A stretch of DNA of 64,000 nt, from positions 186,001 to 250,000 of the forward strand of contig NW_022141546.1 of the NCBI RefSeq assembly GCF_007565055.1, given 5' to 3'. Positions 27,201 to 39,313 of the stretch are shown in pieces (the first letter of the stretch is position 1; every line of letters starts with the position of its first letter). The translations under genes and the position numbers were made by a program. The notes below the pieces were generated by a model. The model had not been told where the DNA came from, did not search any database, and was given only the letters and a program-made list of their open reading frames with translations. The stretch is from Rhinopithecus roxellana. Taxonomy: Eukaryota; Chordata; Mammalia; Primates; Cercopithecidae.

Positions 27201-30200
27201 GATATTTCCCTTTTCACTATGGGCCTCAAAGTGCTGCCAAATATCCATTGGCTGATTCCATGAAAACAGTGTTAGCAAACTGCTGCATGAAAAGAAAGGG
27301 GTAACTCTGTGAGATGAATTCACACATCACAAAGAACTTTTCTCAGAAAGCTTCTTTCCAGTTTTTATCTGAGGATATTTCCTTTGTCACCATAGGCTGC
27401 AATGTGAGCAAAATTATCCCTTCTGAGATTCCCTGAAATCAGTACTAATAAAGTGATCCAGAAAAATAATTGTGTAACTTTGTGAGATGAATTCACACAT
27501 CCAAAGGAGTTTCTCAGAAACTTTCTTTTTGGTGTTTATCTGAGAATATTTCTTTTGTCACCATAAGCTTCATTGCACTAAGAAATGTACCATTGCAGAT
27601 TAAAAAAAAAAAACAGTGTTATCAACCTGATCAATGAAGAGAATAGTACAACTCTGAGAGAAGCATTCACACAGCACAATTCAGTTTCTCAGAACAATTC
27701 TTTCTAGTTTTTATCTGACAATATTTCTTTTTTCACCTTAGGCCTCAATTCACTCCCAAATATCCCTTAGTAGATTCCATGAAAACAGTGTTAGGAAACT
27801 TCTTCATGAAGAGAAACGTGAAATACTGTGAGATGAATTCACACATCACAAAGAAATTTCTCAGGAGGCTTCTTTCTGGTTTTTCTCAGAGTATATTTCC
27901 TTATCACAATAGGCTTCAATGCAATCCAAAATTTCACTTCTCAGATTTCCAAAAAACATTGCTAACAAAGTGATCCATGAATTGAATCGTGTAAATCTGT
28001 GAGTTGAATTCACACATCCAAAGCAGTTTTTAAAAAACTTCTTTTCAGTTTTTATCTGAGGGTATTTCCTTTGTCACCATATGCTTCAAAGCACTCTCAA
28101 CATTCTATTGCAGTTTCCACAAAAACAGTTTTAGCAGACTGATGTTTGAAAAGAACTGTGTAACTCTGTGAGATGAACTTACACGTAACAAGGCCGATTC
28201 TCAGAAAGCTTCATTCTAGGTTTTATCTGAGGTTATTTCATTTTTCACTATCAGCCTCAAAGTGCTGCCACTCATTCCTTGGCAGATTCCACAAAAACAG
28301 GGTTAGGAAACCGTTCCGTGAAAGGAAAGGTGTAACTCTGTGAGATGAATTCACACATCACAAAGAACTTTCTGAGGAAGATTCTATCCAGTTTTTATCT
28401 GAGGATATTTCCTTTGTCACCATAGGCTTCATTGTGATCTAAAATATCCCTGCTCAAATTCACCAAAAACAGTACAACTAAGTGATGCATGGAAGAAATC
28501 GTGTAACTCTGTGAGATAAATTCACACATCCAAAGCAGTTTCTCAGAAAGCTTCTTTTAGGTTTTTATCTGAGGATATTTCCTTTGTCACCATAGGCTTC
28601 AAGGTGCTCCCAAATATCCTAATGCAGAATCCATGCAAACAGTGTCAACAGACTGCTCAATGAAAAGAACGGTGTAACTCTGTGAGATGAATTATCCCAT
28701 CATAAAGCAAAAGCAGTTTCTCAGAAAGCTCCTTTCTAGATTTTATCTGAGGATATTTCCTTTGTCACCATAAGCTTCATTGTGCTAAGAAATATCCCAT
28801 TGCAGATTCCAGGAAAACAGTGTTAGCAAACTGCTCAATGAGAAGAACAGTGTAACTCTGTGAGATGCATTCACACATCACAATGCAGTTTCTCAGATAC
28901 CTTCTTTCTAGTTTTTGTCTGAGGATATTTCCTTTTTCACCATAGGCCTCAATGCGCTCCAAAGTATCCCTTTGCAGATTCCACAAAAACAGTGTTAGAA
29001 AATGGCTTCATGAAGAAAAAGGTGTAATTATGTGAGATGAATTCACACATCACAAGATAGTTTTTCAGAAAGCTTCTTTCTAGTTTTTATCTGAGGATAT
29101 TTCCTTTGTCACCATAAGCTTCAATGCACTCCAAAATATCCCTTTATGCATTCCAAGAAAACAGTGTTAACAGACTGCTGAATGAAAAGAACACTGAAAC
29201 TCTGTGAGATGTGTTCACACATTACAAAGCAGTTTTTCAGAAGACTTCTTTTTGGTTTTTAACTGAGGATACTTCCTTTGTCACCACAGGCTTCAATACC
29301 TTTCCCCACATCTTATTGCATTTTCCACAAATACAGTATTAACCAATTACTGTATGAGAAGAACAGTGAAACTCTGTGAGATGAATTCACACATCCAAAG
29401 TAGTTTCTCGGAAAGTTTCTTTTCTGTTATTATCTGAGAATATTTCATTTGTCACCATAGGCTTCAATGTGCCCCCAAACATCCTAATGCAGATTCCCCA
29501 AAAACAGTGATAGCAGACTGGTCGATGAAAAGAAAGGTGTAATTCTGTGAGGTGAATTAACCCGTCACAAAGCAGTCTCTCAGAAAGCTTCTTTGTAATT
29601 TGTCTCTAAGGATATTTCCTTTGTCTCCATAGGCTTCAAAGTATTTCAAAGTATCCTAATGCAGATTCCACAAAAAGAGTGTTAGCAGACCGCTCAATGA
29701 AAATAATGGTGTAACTATGTGAGTTGAATTAACTCATCACAATGCAGTTTCTCAAAAAGCTTCTTTCAAGTTTTTATCTGAGGATATTTCCTTTTTCACC
29801 ACAGGCCTCAATGCGTTCCAAAATATCACTGCAGATTCCACAAAAACAGTGTTAGCAAACTGCTTCATGACTAGAAAGTTGTAACTCTGTGAAATGAATT
29901 CACACATCTGCAAGAAGTTTCTCAGAAAATTTCTTTCTACTTTTTATTTGAGGATATTGCCTTTGTCAGCATAGGCTTCAGTGCAATCCAAAATATGCCA
30001 TCTCAGGTTCCCAAAAAGAGTGCTAACAAGGTGATCCATGAAAACAGTCGTGTAACTCTGTGAGATGAATACACACATCCAAAGCAGTTTCTCAGAAAGT
30101 TTCTTTCTAGTTTTTATATGAGGATATCTCCATGTCACCATAGGCTTCAATTGGCTCCCAAATAGCCTAAAACTGATTCCAGGAAAACAGTGTTAGCAGA

Positions 30201-31900
30201 CTGCTCAATGTAAAGAAATGTGTAACTCTGTGAGATTTATTAAGCCAATGCAAAGCAGTCTCTGAGAAAGCCTCTTTCTAGTTTTTATCTGAGGATATTT
30301 CCTTTTTCACCTTAAGCTTCATTGTGCTAAGAAATATCCCATTGCAGATTCCAAGAAAACAGAGTTAGCAAATGACTCAAAGAAAAGAAATTGGATCTGT
30401 GAGATGTATTCACACATCACAATGCAGTTTCTCAGAAAGCTTTCTAGTTTTTATCTGTGTGTATTTCGTTTTTCACCATAGGCATCAATGCACTATGAAA
30501 TATCACTTAGCAGATTCCAAGAAAACAGTGTTAGCAAACAGTTTCCTGAAGAGAGAGGTGTAAATCGGTGGGATGAATTCTCACATCACAAAGAATTTTC
30601 TCAGAAAGCTTCTTTCTACTTTTTATTTGAGGATATTTCCTTTTTCCACGTAGGCTTTAAAGTGATCCAAAGTATCCCTTCTCAGATTCCCCAAAAACAG
30701 TGGTAACAGAATGCTCCATGAAGGGAATGTGTAATTCTGTGAAATGAATTCAAACATCAGAAAGCAGTTCTTCAGAAACATTCTTTCTAGTTTTTCTCTG
30801 AGGATATTTCCTTTGTCACCATAAGCTTCGATATTCTCAGAAATACCCCTTAACGTATTCCAAGAAAACAGTGTTAGCTGACTGCTCAATGGAAATAACA
30901 TTGTAACTCTGTGAGATGTATTCACACATCACAAAGCAGTTTCTCAAAGGCTTGTTTTTGGTTTTTATCTGAGGATATTTCCTTTGTCACTATAGGTCTC
31001 AAATTGCTCCCAAATATCCCTTTGCACATTCCACCAAAGGAGTGTGAGCAAACTGCTTCATGAAAAGAACGATGTAACTCTGTGTGATGAATTCACAAAT
31101 CACAAAGCAGTTTCTCAGAAACTTCTTTCTTGTTTTTATCTGAGGATATTTCCTTGTCATCCTAGGCCTCAATGCGATCCAAAAGATCCCTTCTCAGATT
31201 CCCCAAAAGCAGGAACAGACTGCACCAAGAAACGAAGTGTAACTCTGTAAGATGAATTCACACATCCGAAAGCAGTTCCTGAGAAAACTTTTTTCTAGTT
31301 TCTACCTGAGGATATTTCCTTTTTCAAAGTAGGTCTCAATGCACTACCAAACATCACTTTGCATATTCCACGAAAACACTGTTAGCAAAATGCTTCATGA
31401 AGAGAAAGGTGTATCTCTGTGAGATGAATTCACACACCAAAAAGCAGTTTCAGAGAAAGCTTCTTTCAAGTTTTAATTTGAAGATATTTCCTTTGTCAGC
31501 GTAGGCTTCAATGCGATCCAAAGTATCCCTTCTCAGATTCCAGAAAAACAGTGGTAACAGAGTGTTCCATGAAAGTAATGTGTAACTCTGTGAGATGAAT
31601 TCACACATCGGAAAGCAGTTTCTCAGAAACCTTCTTTCTAATTTTTCTACAAGGATATTCCCTTTGTCACCATAAGCTTCAGTGCGCTGTGAAATATCCC
31701 TTTACAGATTCCAAGAAAATAGTATTAGCAGACTGCTCAATGAAAATAACATTGTAAACCTGTGAGATGTATTCTCACATCACAAAGTAGGTTCTCAGAA
31801 CGCTTCTTTTTGGTTTTTATCTGAGAATATTTCCTTTATCACCATAGGCTTCAATGTGCTCCCGAACACCCTATTGCATTTTCCACGAAAACAGTGTTAG
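24250..31900 (-). repeat. Alpha satellite, mixed monomers with relic multi-monomer order (second block)
   Basis: About 45 monomers of the same types as 1,240-5,780. The CTTCATTGNNCTAAGAAAT type recurs near 25,170, 26,025, 27,560, 28,770 and 30,310, at about 855, 1,535, 1,210 and 1,540 bp (five, nine, seven and nine monomers). The first 1 kb matches 1,300-2,300 monomer by monomer. A run of 13 A lies at about 27,602-27,614. A shortened monomer lies near 26,845. No insertions or genes seen. Confidence 0.9.
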
Positions 31901-34900
31901 CAAGCTGCTGTATGAAAAGAACGGTGTAACTCTGTGTGATAAATTCACAAATCACAAAGCAGTTTCTCAGACAGCTTCTTTCTAGTATTTATCTGAGGAT
32001 ATTTCCTGTGTCACTGTAGGCTTCAATGGGATCCAAAATATCGCTCTCAGATTCCCCAAAAACAGTGATGCCAAACTGTTCCAAGAAAAGACAGGTGTAA
32101 CTCTGTGAGGTGTAATTCACAAATCAGAATGCAGTTTCTCAGAAAATGTCATTCTAGTTTTTGTCTGAGGATATTGCCTTTGTCAATATAAGCTTCAGTG
32201 CACTCTGAAACATCCCATTGTGGATTCCAAGAAAATGGTGTTAGCAAACTGTTCAATGAAAAGAACGTTGTAACCCTGTGAGATAAATTCACACATCACA
32301 AAGAACTTTCTCAGAAATCTGCTTTCTAGTTTTTATCTGAGCATGTTTTCTTTGTCACCATACGATACAGGGAAATCCAAAATATCCCTCCTGAGATACC
32401 CTAAAAACAGAGCTACCAAGCTGATCCGTGAAAATCATCCTGTAACTCTGTGAGATGAATTAACACATTATAAAACGGTTTCTCAGGAAGCTTCTTTCTA
32501 GTTTTTATCTAAGGATATTTGCTCACTCACTATAGGCCTCAGTGTGCTCTGAAATATACCTTTGCAGATTCCACGATAACAGTGTTAGCACACTGCTCCA
32601 TGAAAAGAAAGTTGTAAATCATTTAGATGAATTCACACATCCAAATACACTTTCTCAGAAAATTCTTTCTAGATTTTATCTGAGGATATTCCCTTTGTCA
32701 CCATAATATCCATTCTCAGCTTCCCTAAAAGAGTGCTATCAAACTCATCCATGAAAAGAATCGTGTAGGTCTGTGAGATGAACTTACGAATCATAAAGCA
32801 GTTTCTTACAAAGCTTCTTTCTAATTTTTGTCTGAGGGTATTTCCTTTGTCACCATAATCTTCAACATGCTCCAAAGTATCACATTTAAGATATCAAGAA
32901 AACAGTGTTAGCACACTGCTCAAAGAAAAGAACAGTGTAAATCTGTAGCTAAATTCACATGTCACAAAGCAGTTTCTCAAAAAGTTTCTTGCTACTTATT
33001 ATCTGAGGATATTTCCTTTTTTACTACAGGCCTCAATGCACTCCCAAATATCCCTTTGCAGATTCCACAAAAACGGTGTTAGCAAACGGTTCCATGAAAA
33101 GAAAGGTGTAACTTTGTGAGATGCATTCACACATCACAAAGAAATTTCACAGAAAGCTTCTTTCTAGTATTCATCTGAGGCTATTTCCTTTGTCACCATA
33201 AGCTTCAAGACGATCCAAAATTTCCCTTCTTAGATGGCCCAAAAACAGTGCTACCAAATTGCTCCATAATAAGAAAAGTGTTACTCAGTGAGATGAATTC
33301 AGAAATCAGAAAGCAGTTTCTCGGAAAGTTTCTTTCTAGTTTCTATCTGAGGATATCTTCTTTGTCACCATAAGCTTCAATGTGCTCCAAAATATCCCAT
33401 TGTGGATTACAAGAAAACAGCATTAGCAAACTACACAATGAAAATGACAGTGTAACTCTGTGGGATGAATTCACAGATTGCAAAGCAGTTACTCAGAAGA
33501 CTTCTTTCTGGTTTTTATCTGAGGATATATCATTTATCACCATAGGCTTCAATGCGCTCCCAAGTGTCCTATTGCAGATTCCACGAAAACAGTGTTATCA
33601 AACTGCTCAATGAAAATAGTGGTATAATTCTGTTACGTGAATTTACACATCACAAAGCAGTTTCTCAGAGAGCTTCTTTCTACTTTTTATCTGAGGATAT
33701 TTCCTTTTTCATTATAGTCCTCAATATGCTCCAAAACATCCCATTGCAGTTTCCATGAAAACTGTGTTAGCTAACTGATCCATGAAAGAAAGGTGTAGCT
33801 CTTTGAGATGAATTCACATAACACAAAGAACTTTCTCAGAAAGCTTCTTTCTAGTATTGATGTGAGTATATATACTTTGTCACCATAGGCTTCAATGAGA
33901 TCCAAAATATTCCTTCTTAGATTCCCCCAAAACAGTGCTACCAAACCGCTCCATGAAAAGAATATTTTACCTCTCTGAGATGAATTACCACATCACAAAG
34001 CGATTTCTCAGGAAACTTCTTTCTCGTTTTTATCTGAGGGTATTCCCTTTTTCACTATAGGCCTCAATTCACTCCAAAATATCCCTTTGCAGATTCCACA
34101 AAAACAGTGTTAGCAAACTGCTCCATGAAAAAAAGGTGCAAATTGGTGATACGAATTCACACATCACAACGAAATTTCTCAGAAAGCTTCTTTCTAGATT
34201 TTATCTGAGGATACTCCCTTTGTCACCATAGGCATCAATGGTATCCCTTCTAAGATTCCCCAAAAAAGGTGCAACCAAACTTCTACATGAAGAGAATCTT
34301 GTAAATCTGTGAGATGAATTCACAGATCAAAAAACAGTTTCTCTGAAAGCTTCTTTTTCCTTTGTCTGTGGACATTTCATTGTCACCCTAAGCTTCAATC
34401 CTCCATGAAATAACCCATTGCAGATTCCACAACAACAGAGTTAGACAACTTCTCAATGGAAAGAACAGTGTAATTCTGTGAGATGAATTCAAACATCACA
34501 AAGCAGTTTATCAGAAAGCTCCTTTACGGTTTTTATCTGATGATATTTCCTGATATTATTTCACCATGGGCCTCATTGCACTCCCAAATATCCTTTTGCA
34601 GATTCCACAAAAACTGTTGTAGCAAACTGCTCCATGAAAAGAAAGGTGCACCTCTGTGAGATGAATTCACACATCATAAATAACTTTCTCAGAGCTTCTT
34701 TCTAGAGTTTATCTAAGGATGTGTCTTTTGTCACCATTGGCTTCATTACTATCCAAAATATCCTTCCTCAGATTCCCCAAAAACAGTGGTAGCAAAGTGA
34801 CCCATGAAGGGAATCATGTAACCCTGTGACATGAATTTACTAATCACAAAGTGGTTTCTCAGAAAACTTCTTTTTAGTTATTGCCTGAGGATATTTCCTT

Positions 34901-36637
34901 TATCGCCACAAGCTTCAAAGCACTCTCAAATATCCCTTCGCAGATTCCATGAAAACAGTGTTAGCAAATTGCTCCATTAGAAGAAAGGTGCAACACTCTG
35001 AGATGAATTCACACATCACAGATAACTCCCTCAGAAAGCTTCTTTCTAATTTTTATCTAAGGATGTTTCCTTTGTCACCGTTGGCTTCAATGCGATCCAA
35101 AATATCCCTCCTCAGATTCCCCAAAAACAGTGCTAGCAAATTGATCCATGAAGACATCGTGTAATCCTGTGAGCTGAATTCACACATCAGAAAGAAGTCT
35201 CTCAGAAAGCTTCTTTCGAGTTTTTATATTAGGATATTTCCTTTGTCTCTATAAGCGTCAATGCACTCTGAAATATCAGATTGCAGATTCCAAGAAAACA
35301 GTGTAAGCAAACCTTCTCAGTGCAAAGAACAGTGTAACTCTGAGAGATGAATTCACACATCACAAAGCTGTTTCTCAGAAAGCTTGTTTCCAGGTTTTAT
35401 CTGAGGATATTTCCTTTTCACCATATTCCTCAACGTGCTCTGGAGTATCCCATCACAGATTCCACGAAAAAAGCGTTAGCAATATTCTCAATGAAAATAC
35501 CGGTGTAACTCTGTGAGAAGAATTCACACATCAAAAAGGAGTTTCTTAGAAAGATTCTTTCTAATTTTTATAGGAGGATATTTCCTTCATCTCCATCAGC
35601 TTCAACACGCTCCAAAATATCAGATTGCAGATTCCAAGTAAACAGTGTAAGCACACTGCTCAATGCAAAGAACAGTGTAACTCTGTGAGATGAATTCACA
35701 CATCACATAGCTGTTTCTCAGAAAGCTTGTTTCTAGTTTTTGTCTGAGGATAGTTCCCTTTTCACCATATTCCTCAATGTTTCTCAGATAACTTCTTTAT
35801 AGTTTTTATCTGAGGATATTTGCTCTTTCACCATATTTCTCAATTCACTCCTGAATATCCCTTTGCAGATTAAGTGAAAAAAGTGTTAACAAATTTCTCC
35901 ATGGAAAGAATGGTGTAACTGTGTGAGATGGATTCACACATCACAATGCAGATACTCAGAAAGCTTCACTTTGGTTTTTATCTGAGGATATTTCCTTTGT
36001 CACCATAGGATTTAGGGCACTCTCAAATAGCCTATTACAGGTTTCACAAAACCAGTGTTTTCAGACAGCTCAGGGAAAGAATGCTGTAACTCTGTGAGAT
36101 GAATTCATACATCACAAAGAAGTTTTTCAGAAAGTTTCTTTCTAGTTTTCTTCTGAGGATATTTTCTTTATCAGTATAGCCCTCAATGTTCTCCCAAATA
36201 TCACTTTACAAATTCCACAAAAACAGTGTTATCAAACTGCTCCGTGAAAAAAAAATCATAACTCTGTAAGTTGAAATCACACATCACAAAGAAGTTTTTC
36301 AGAAACCTTCTTTCTCGTTTTTATTGGAGGGTATTTCCTTTGTCACCATAGGCTTCAATGCGCTCCCAAATATCCCAGTGCAGATAACATAAAAACAATG
36401 TTATCAAACTGCTTAATAAACAGAACAGTGCAACTCTGTCCGATGAATTCACACATCACAAAGCAGTTTCTGAAAGAGCTTCTTTCTAGTTTTTATCTGA
36501 GGATGTTTCCTTTTTCATCATAGTCCTCACGGGCTATCAAATATCCCATTGCAGATTTAACGAAGAAAGTGTTAGCAAACTTCTCAATGAAATTAATAGT
36601 GTTACTCTGTGACTTGAATTCATCCATCACAAGACAG
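31900..36637 (-). repeat. Alpha satellite, generic reverse monomers up to the provirus
   Basis: About 28 common reverse monomers. Two local irregularities stand out. A 12-base word TTTCCTGATATT overlaps its own partial copy near 34,545-34,565. A monomer near 35,775 is joined directly to TTTCTCAGATAAC, having lost most of a unit. The satellite ends in phase at CACAAGACAG (36,628-36,637), where retroviral integrase sequence begins. The minus-strand frame that runs from the virus into the satellite (to 36,493) is a fusion by accident. Confidence 0.91.
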
Positions 36638-36850
36638 TATCCCTGATGGGGGTTGCGCAATGTGCCTTGAGGGTTTGACTTGAGACATGTGGAACACTGT
36701 CGGTTGATTATAATTAGGTGTTTCATGAGTGTGGGGCAGTGAATGAGGGTGCTTAGGAGGTTATATAAAGCTTTGGGTGCTATGTGTAGGGAATTATGTA
36801 TGTCTTTTAGAATGGTGTGGAGTTGAGTTTCAGGAATAACTAATTTATTA
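36638..36850 (-). pseudogene. pol: Integrase N-terminal fragment
   Basis: In the frame that continues from the end of RNase H, the residues H-x3-H (in IHNSLH) and, 29 residues on, C-x2-C (CSTC) form the zinc-binding HHCC finger of retroviral integrase. The sequence breaks off about 16 residues after the CSTC motif, at HQGY, and passes straight into alpha satellite. The D,D-35-E catalytic core is therefore missing. It had no activity in its present form. Confidence 0.85.
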
Positions 36851-36977
36851 TTGAGGTAAATCCAATTGTCTGTGGCTAGTTTGGCTGTTGAATCTTGTAA
36901 TAGTTTGGTCTTTTCCTCTTGGGTATAAGTAGGGGTATATTGAGGAGAGAGAAAACAAATAGAGGGAAGCGTGGGAG

Positions 36978-38850
36978 TGGAGAATCTGGCTACCGACTTG
37001 GCAGTGGTGTCGGCAAAGTTATTGCCAGCCGCCACCGAGTTAGATGGAGTCTGATGACCTTTACAGTGTATGATGGCTGCTCTGGAAGGTGCTGATAAAG
37101 CGTCTAACAGTTTGAGTATCTGTTTTTTGTTGACTATAGGGGTACCACTGGTGGTTAGGAACCCTCTCTCTTTCCAGATGACAGAGTGGGTGTGTGCAAT
37201 CAAGAAGGCATACTTGGAGTCCGTGTGTATGTTTACCGTTTTTCCTCTGGATAGGAGGAGAGTCCCTGGTTAGTGCGATAAGTTCTGCCTGCTGTGATGT
37301 TGTTCCTTGTGGTAAAGGCTTAGCTTCTAGGACAGCAGAAGATGTAACTACAGCGTATCCTGCCTGTCTGTTTCCTAGAGAATTTATAAAAGAACTGCCA
37401 TCTACAAATAGGGTTAACTGTGAGCCTTCCAATGGCTGGTCATGTAAATGTAAGTGACTAGGTGGTTGGGCCTCTAAAAGTTCTGCACAGGAGTGTTCAG
37501 TACTAGGTTGCTTGAGAGGGTCAGGAAGTAGGGTTGCTGGATTCAGAGAGGAGCAGACTCCTAGGGCTATGGTGGAGTCTTCTATGAATAAGAGGTGAAA
37601 GAGTTGGAGTCTGGATGGGGTTAGATGGCTAATACTTCTGTGGGCAATAAGATCTTGAAGGCGGTGAGTAGAGAAGACTTTTAGGTTACCACCCCTAATG
37701 AGTTTCTTTGCTTCTTGGGTTAGACAGGCTGCTGCTGCTAGGGCCTGAAGACAGGGCTGCCACCCTTGTACGGTGGGGTCTAATTGTTTAGATAGATATG
37801 CCACGGGGCAGTAGGTGGTGCCTATAGATTGGGCTAAAAGACCCACTGCAACTTTTTGTCTTTCATCTGTGAAAAGCTGGAAGGGGCGTTGGAAGTCTGG
37901 GAGTGAGAGAGTAGGATGTGAGAGAAGGCAGTTTTTCAGGTGAGTGAAATGTTTGTAGATTAACTTTGGGTTAGACAAAGGTCCTAGGGGAGTCTCCTTG
38001 ACAGCTGCATATAGAGGCTTAGCCAAGATTCCGAAATTAGGAATCCAGTGTCTGAAAAATCCTACTAGGCCTAGGAAGGATTGAATTTCCTTAGCGTCTT
38101 GAGGAGGAGAAAGATTTTGTATTAGAGTTAAGCGGTCTGTAGTAAGTGAGCGCATCGTAGGAGTGATCTCAATACCTAAATATATGACACATTGTTGTGC
38201 GAGTTGAGCTTTGTGTTTGGATATTCGGTAACCTTTGGATCCTAGATGATTAAGGAGGATCACAGTGTCTAAAAGAGAGTCCTGTCCCGTGGGACTACAG
38301 AGTAAAAGGTCATCTACATATTGGAGAATTTTACTATTGGTAAGAGGACAGGAGGCTAAGTCTTTTGCTAGGGCCTGCCCAAAGAAATGGGGGCTGTCTC
38401 GGAACCCTTGGGGAAGCACTGTCCATGTCAGTTGGGTGGAGGTATGGGTGTCTGGGTCTTCCCATGTAAAAGCAAAAAGAAACTGACAATCTGGGTGCAG
38501 GGGAATAGTGAAAAATGCATCTTTTAGATCCAGTACAGTAAAGTGTGTTGTATTAGGTGGAATAAGAGAAAGAAGGGTATAGGGGTTGGGAACTACCGGA
38601 TGGGTGGGACAAACAGCTTCGTTGATAAGACGAAGATCCTGCACTAATCGAAAAGTTCCATCTGCCTTCTTTACAGGTAGGATTGCAGTGTTACAGGGAG
38701 AATGAATGGGGATGAGGCTGTGTTGGCTGAGTAACCTAGTAATGATTGGTTTTAGTCCTCGTAAGTGCTGTGGAGAGAGAGAGAACTGTGGGTGGGTTGG
38801 AAACTGAGATGGTTTCTTAAGTTTTATAAGTATTGGTGGATGATGGTCTG
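36978..38850 (-). pseudogene. pol: Reverse transcriptase and RNase H
   Basis: Much of this is one open frame of 712 codons (37,061-39,199). Counted from its first Met, the visible RT motifs are LDLKDAFF (223-230, first palm Asp), LPQGF (262-266) and YVDD (294-297, at 38,309-38,320), followed by FLGLVGFFRHWIPNF in the connection region. RNase H begins with LFVDGSS (Asp 600) and AEL (Glu 639). Soon after codon 646 the frame breaks: the next RNase H motif, TDSKYAF, and the GNNFAD motif are in another minus-strand frame (37,203 leftward). The indel lies between about 37,235 and 37,268. All four RT motifs look normal, so the polymerase part is the best-preserved section. Fused, frameshifted and lacking working integrase, it is a pseudogene. 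Confidence 0.92.
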
Positions 38851-38991
38851 CCACGACAGGAGTGGAGGTGTCCCACACTTGGGGGTCGATAGGAATGGGG
38901 AAATCGGGGAAAGGGTTAGTAGGATTGTTGGAGTCATTTGAGTTAGTCAATACTAGAAGCAGATGGCAGGCAGGGTGAGGGGCGCTAGTAG

Positions 38992-39310
38992 GGATGGAGA
39001 TACAGGCTTTCAGTTGACTTAAAACATCTCGGCCCAGTAGGGGAGTGGGGCATGAGGGGATAATGAGGAACGAGTGTGCAAAATAGCTGTTGGCCAGGCA
39101 GCAATTAAGGGGTGGGGTTTTTCGAGGGCTGGACGGGGAGCCATTGACTCCTACAACAGAAATATTGGAGGGAAGGCTAGGCCCTTGGAAAGACGGCAAA
39201 ACAGAGTAGGTAGCCCCGCTGTTGATTAAAAAATTAATTGTCTTACCCGCTACCAGGAGAGTTACCTGTGGCTCGGCGAGGGTGATGGGGGTCCCCGAGT
39301 CCCAGCACCT
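38992..39310 (-). pseudogene. pro: Retroviral aspartic protease with altered active site
   Basis: The segment between the gag stop and RT reads, in the gag-pol frame, as a retropepsin. It has a hydrophobic strand leading to the active-site loop, a flap region, and PLLGRDVLSQL, the typical GRD helix near the C terminus. The active-site loop reads LINSGATYSVL. The position that is normally the catalytic Asp is Asn (codon AAC, complement of 39,223-39,231 region). A one-base change accounts for it, and it should abolish proteolysis. No stop codon interrupts the segment. Confidence 0.82.
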
Positions 39311-39313
39311 TCA
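39311..39313 (-). other. In-frame UGA between gag and pro
   Basis: The gag tail and pro-pol share one frame and are separated only by this TGA. Gammaretroviruses express pol by reading through a single gag stop codon, usually UAG. The arrangement here is the same but with UGA. The next 37 codons up to the first Met of the long pol frame are open. Confidence 0.75.

Noticed and set aside
27600..27615. A-run as the tail of a retroelement
   Set aside because: Satellite continues in phase on both sides with no inserted sequence; it is a local A expansion.
36493..36637. Apparent extension of the integrase frame beyond HQGY
   Set aside because: It is alpha satellite read in frame after the deletion joint, not viral protein.
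36450..36660. A 3' LTR or env remnant left of the pol fragment
   Set aside because: The sequence left of 36,638 is in-phase alpha satellite; no LTR or env motif is present.
38265..38486. Plus-strand frames inside the provirus, also 37,070-37,457 and 40,543-40,764
   Set aside because: They are antisense shadows of pol and gag.
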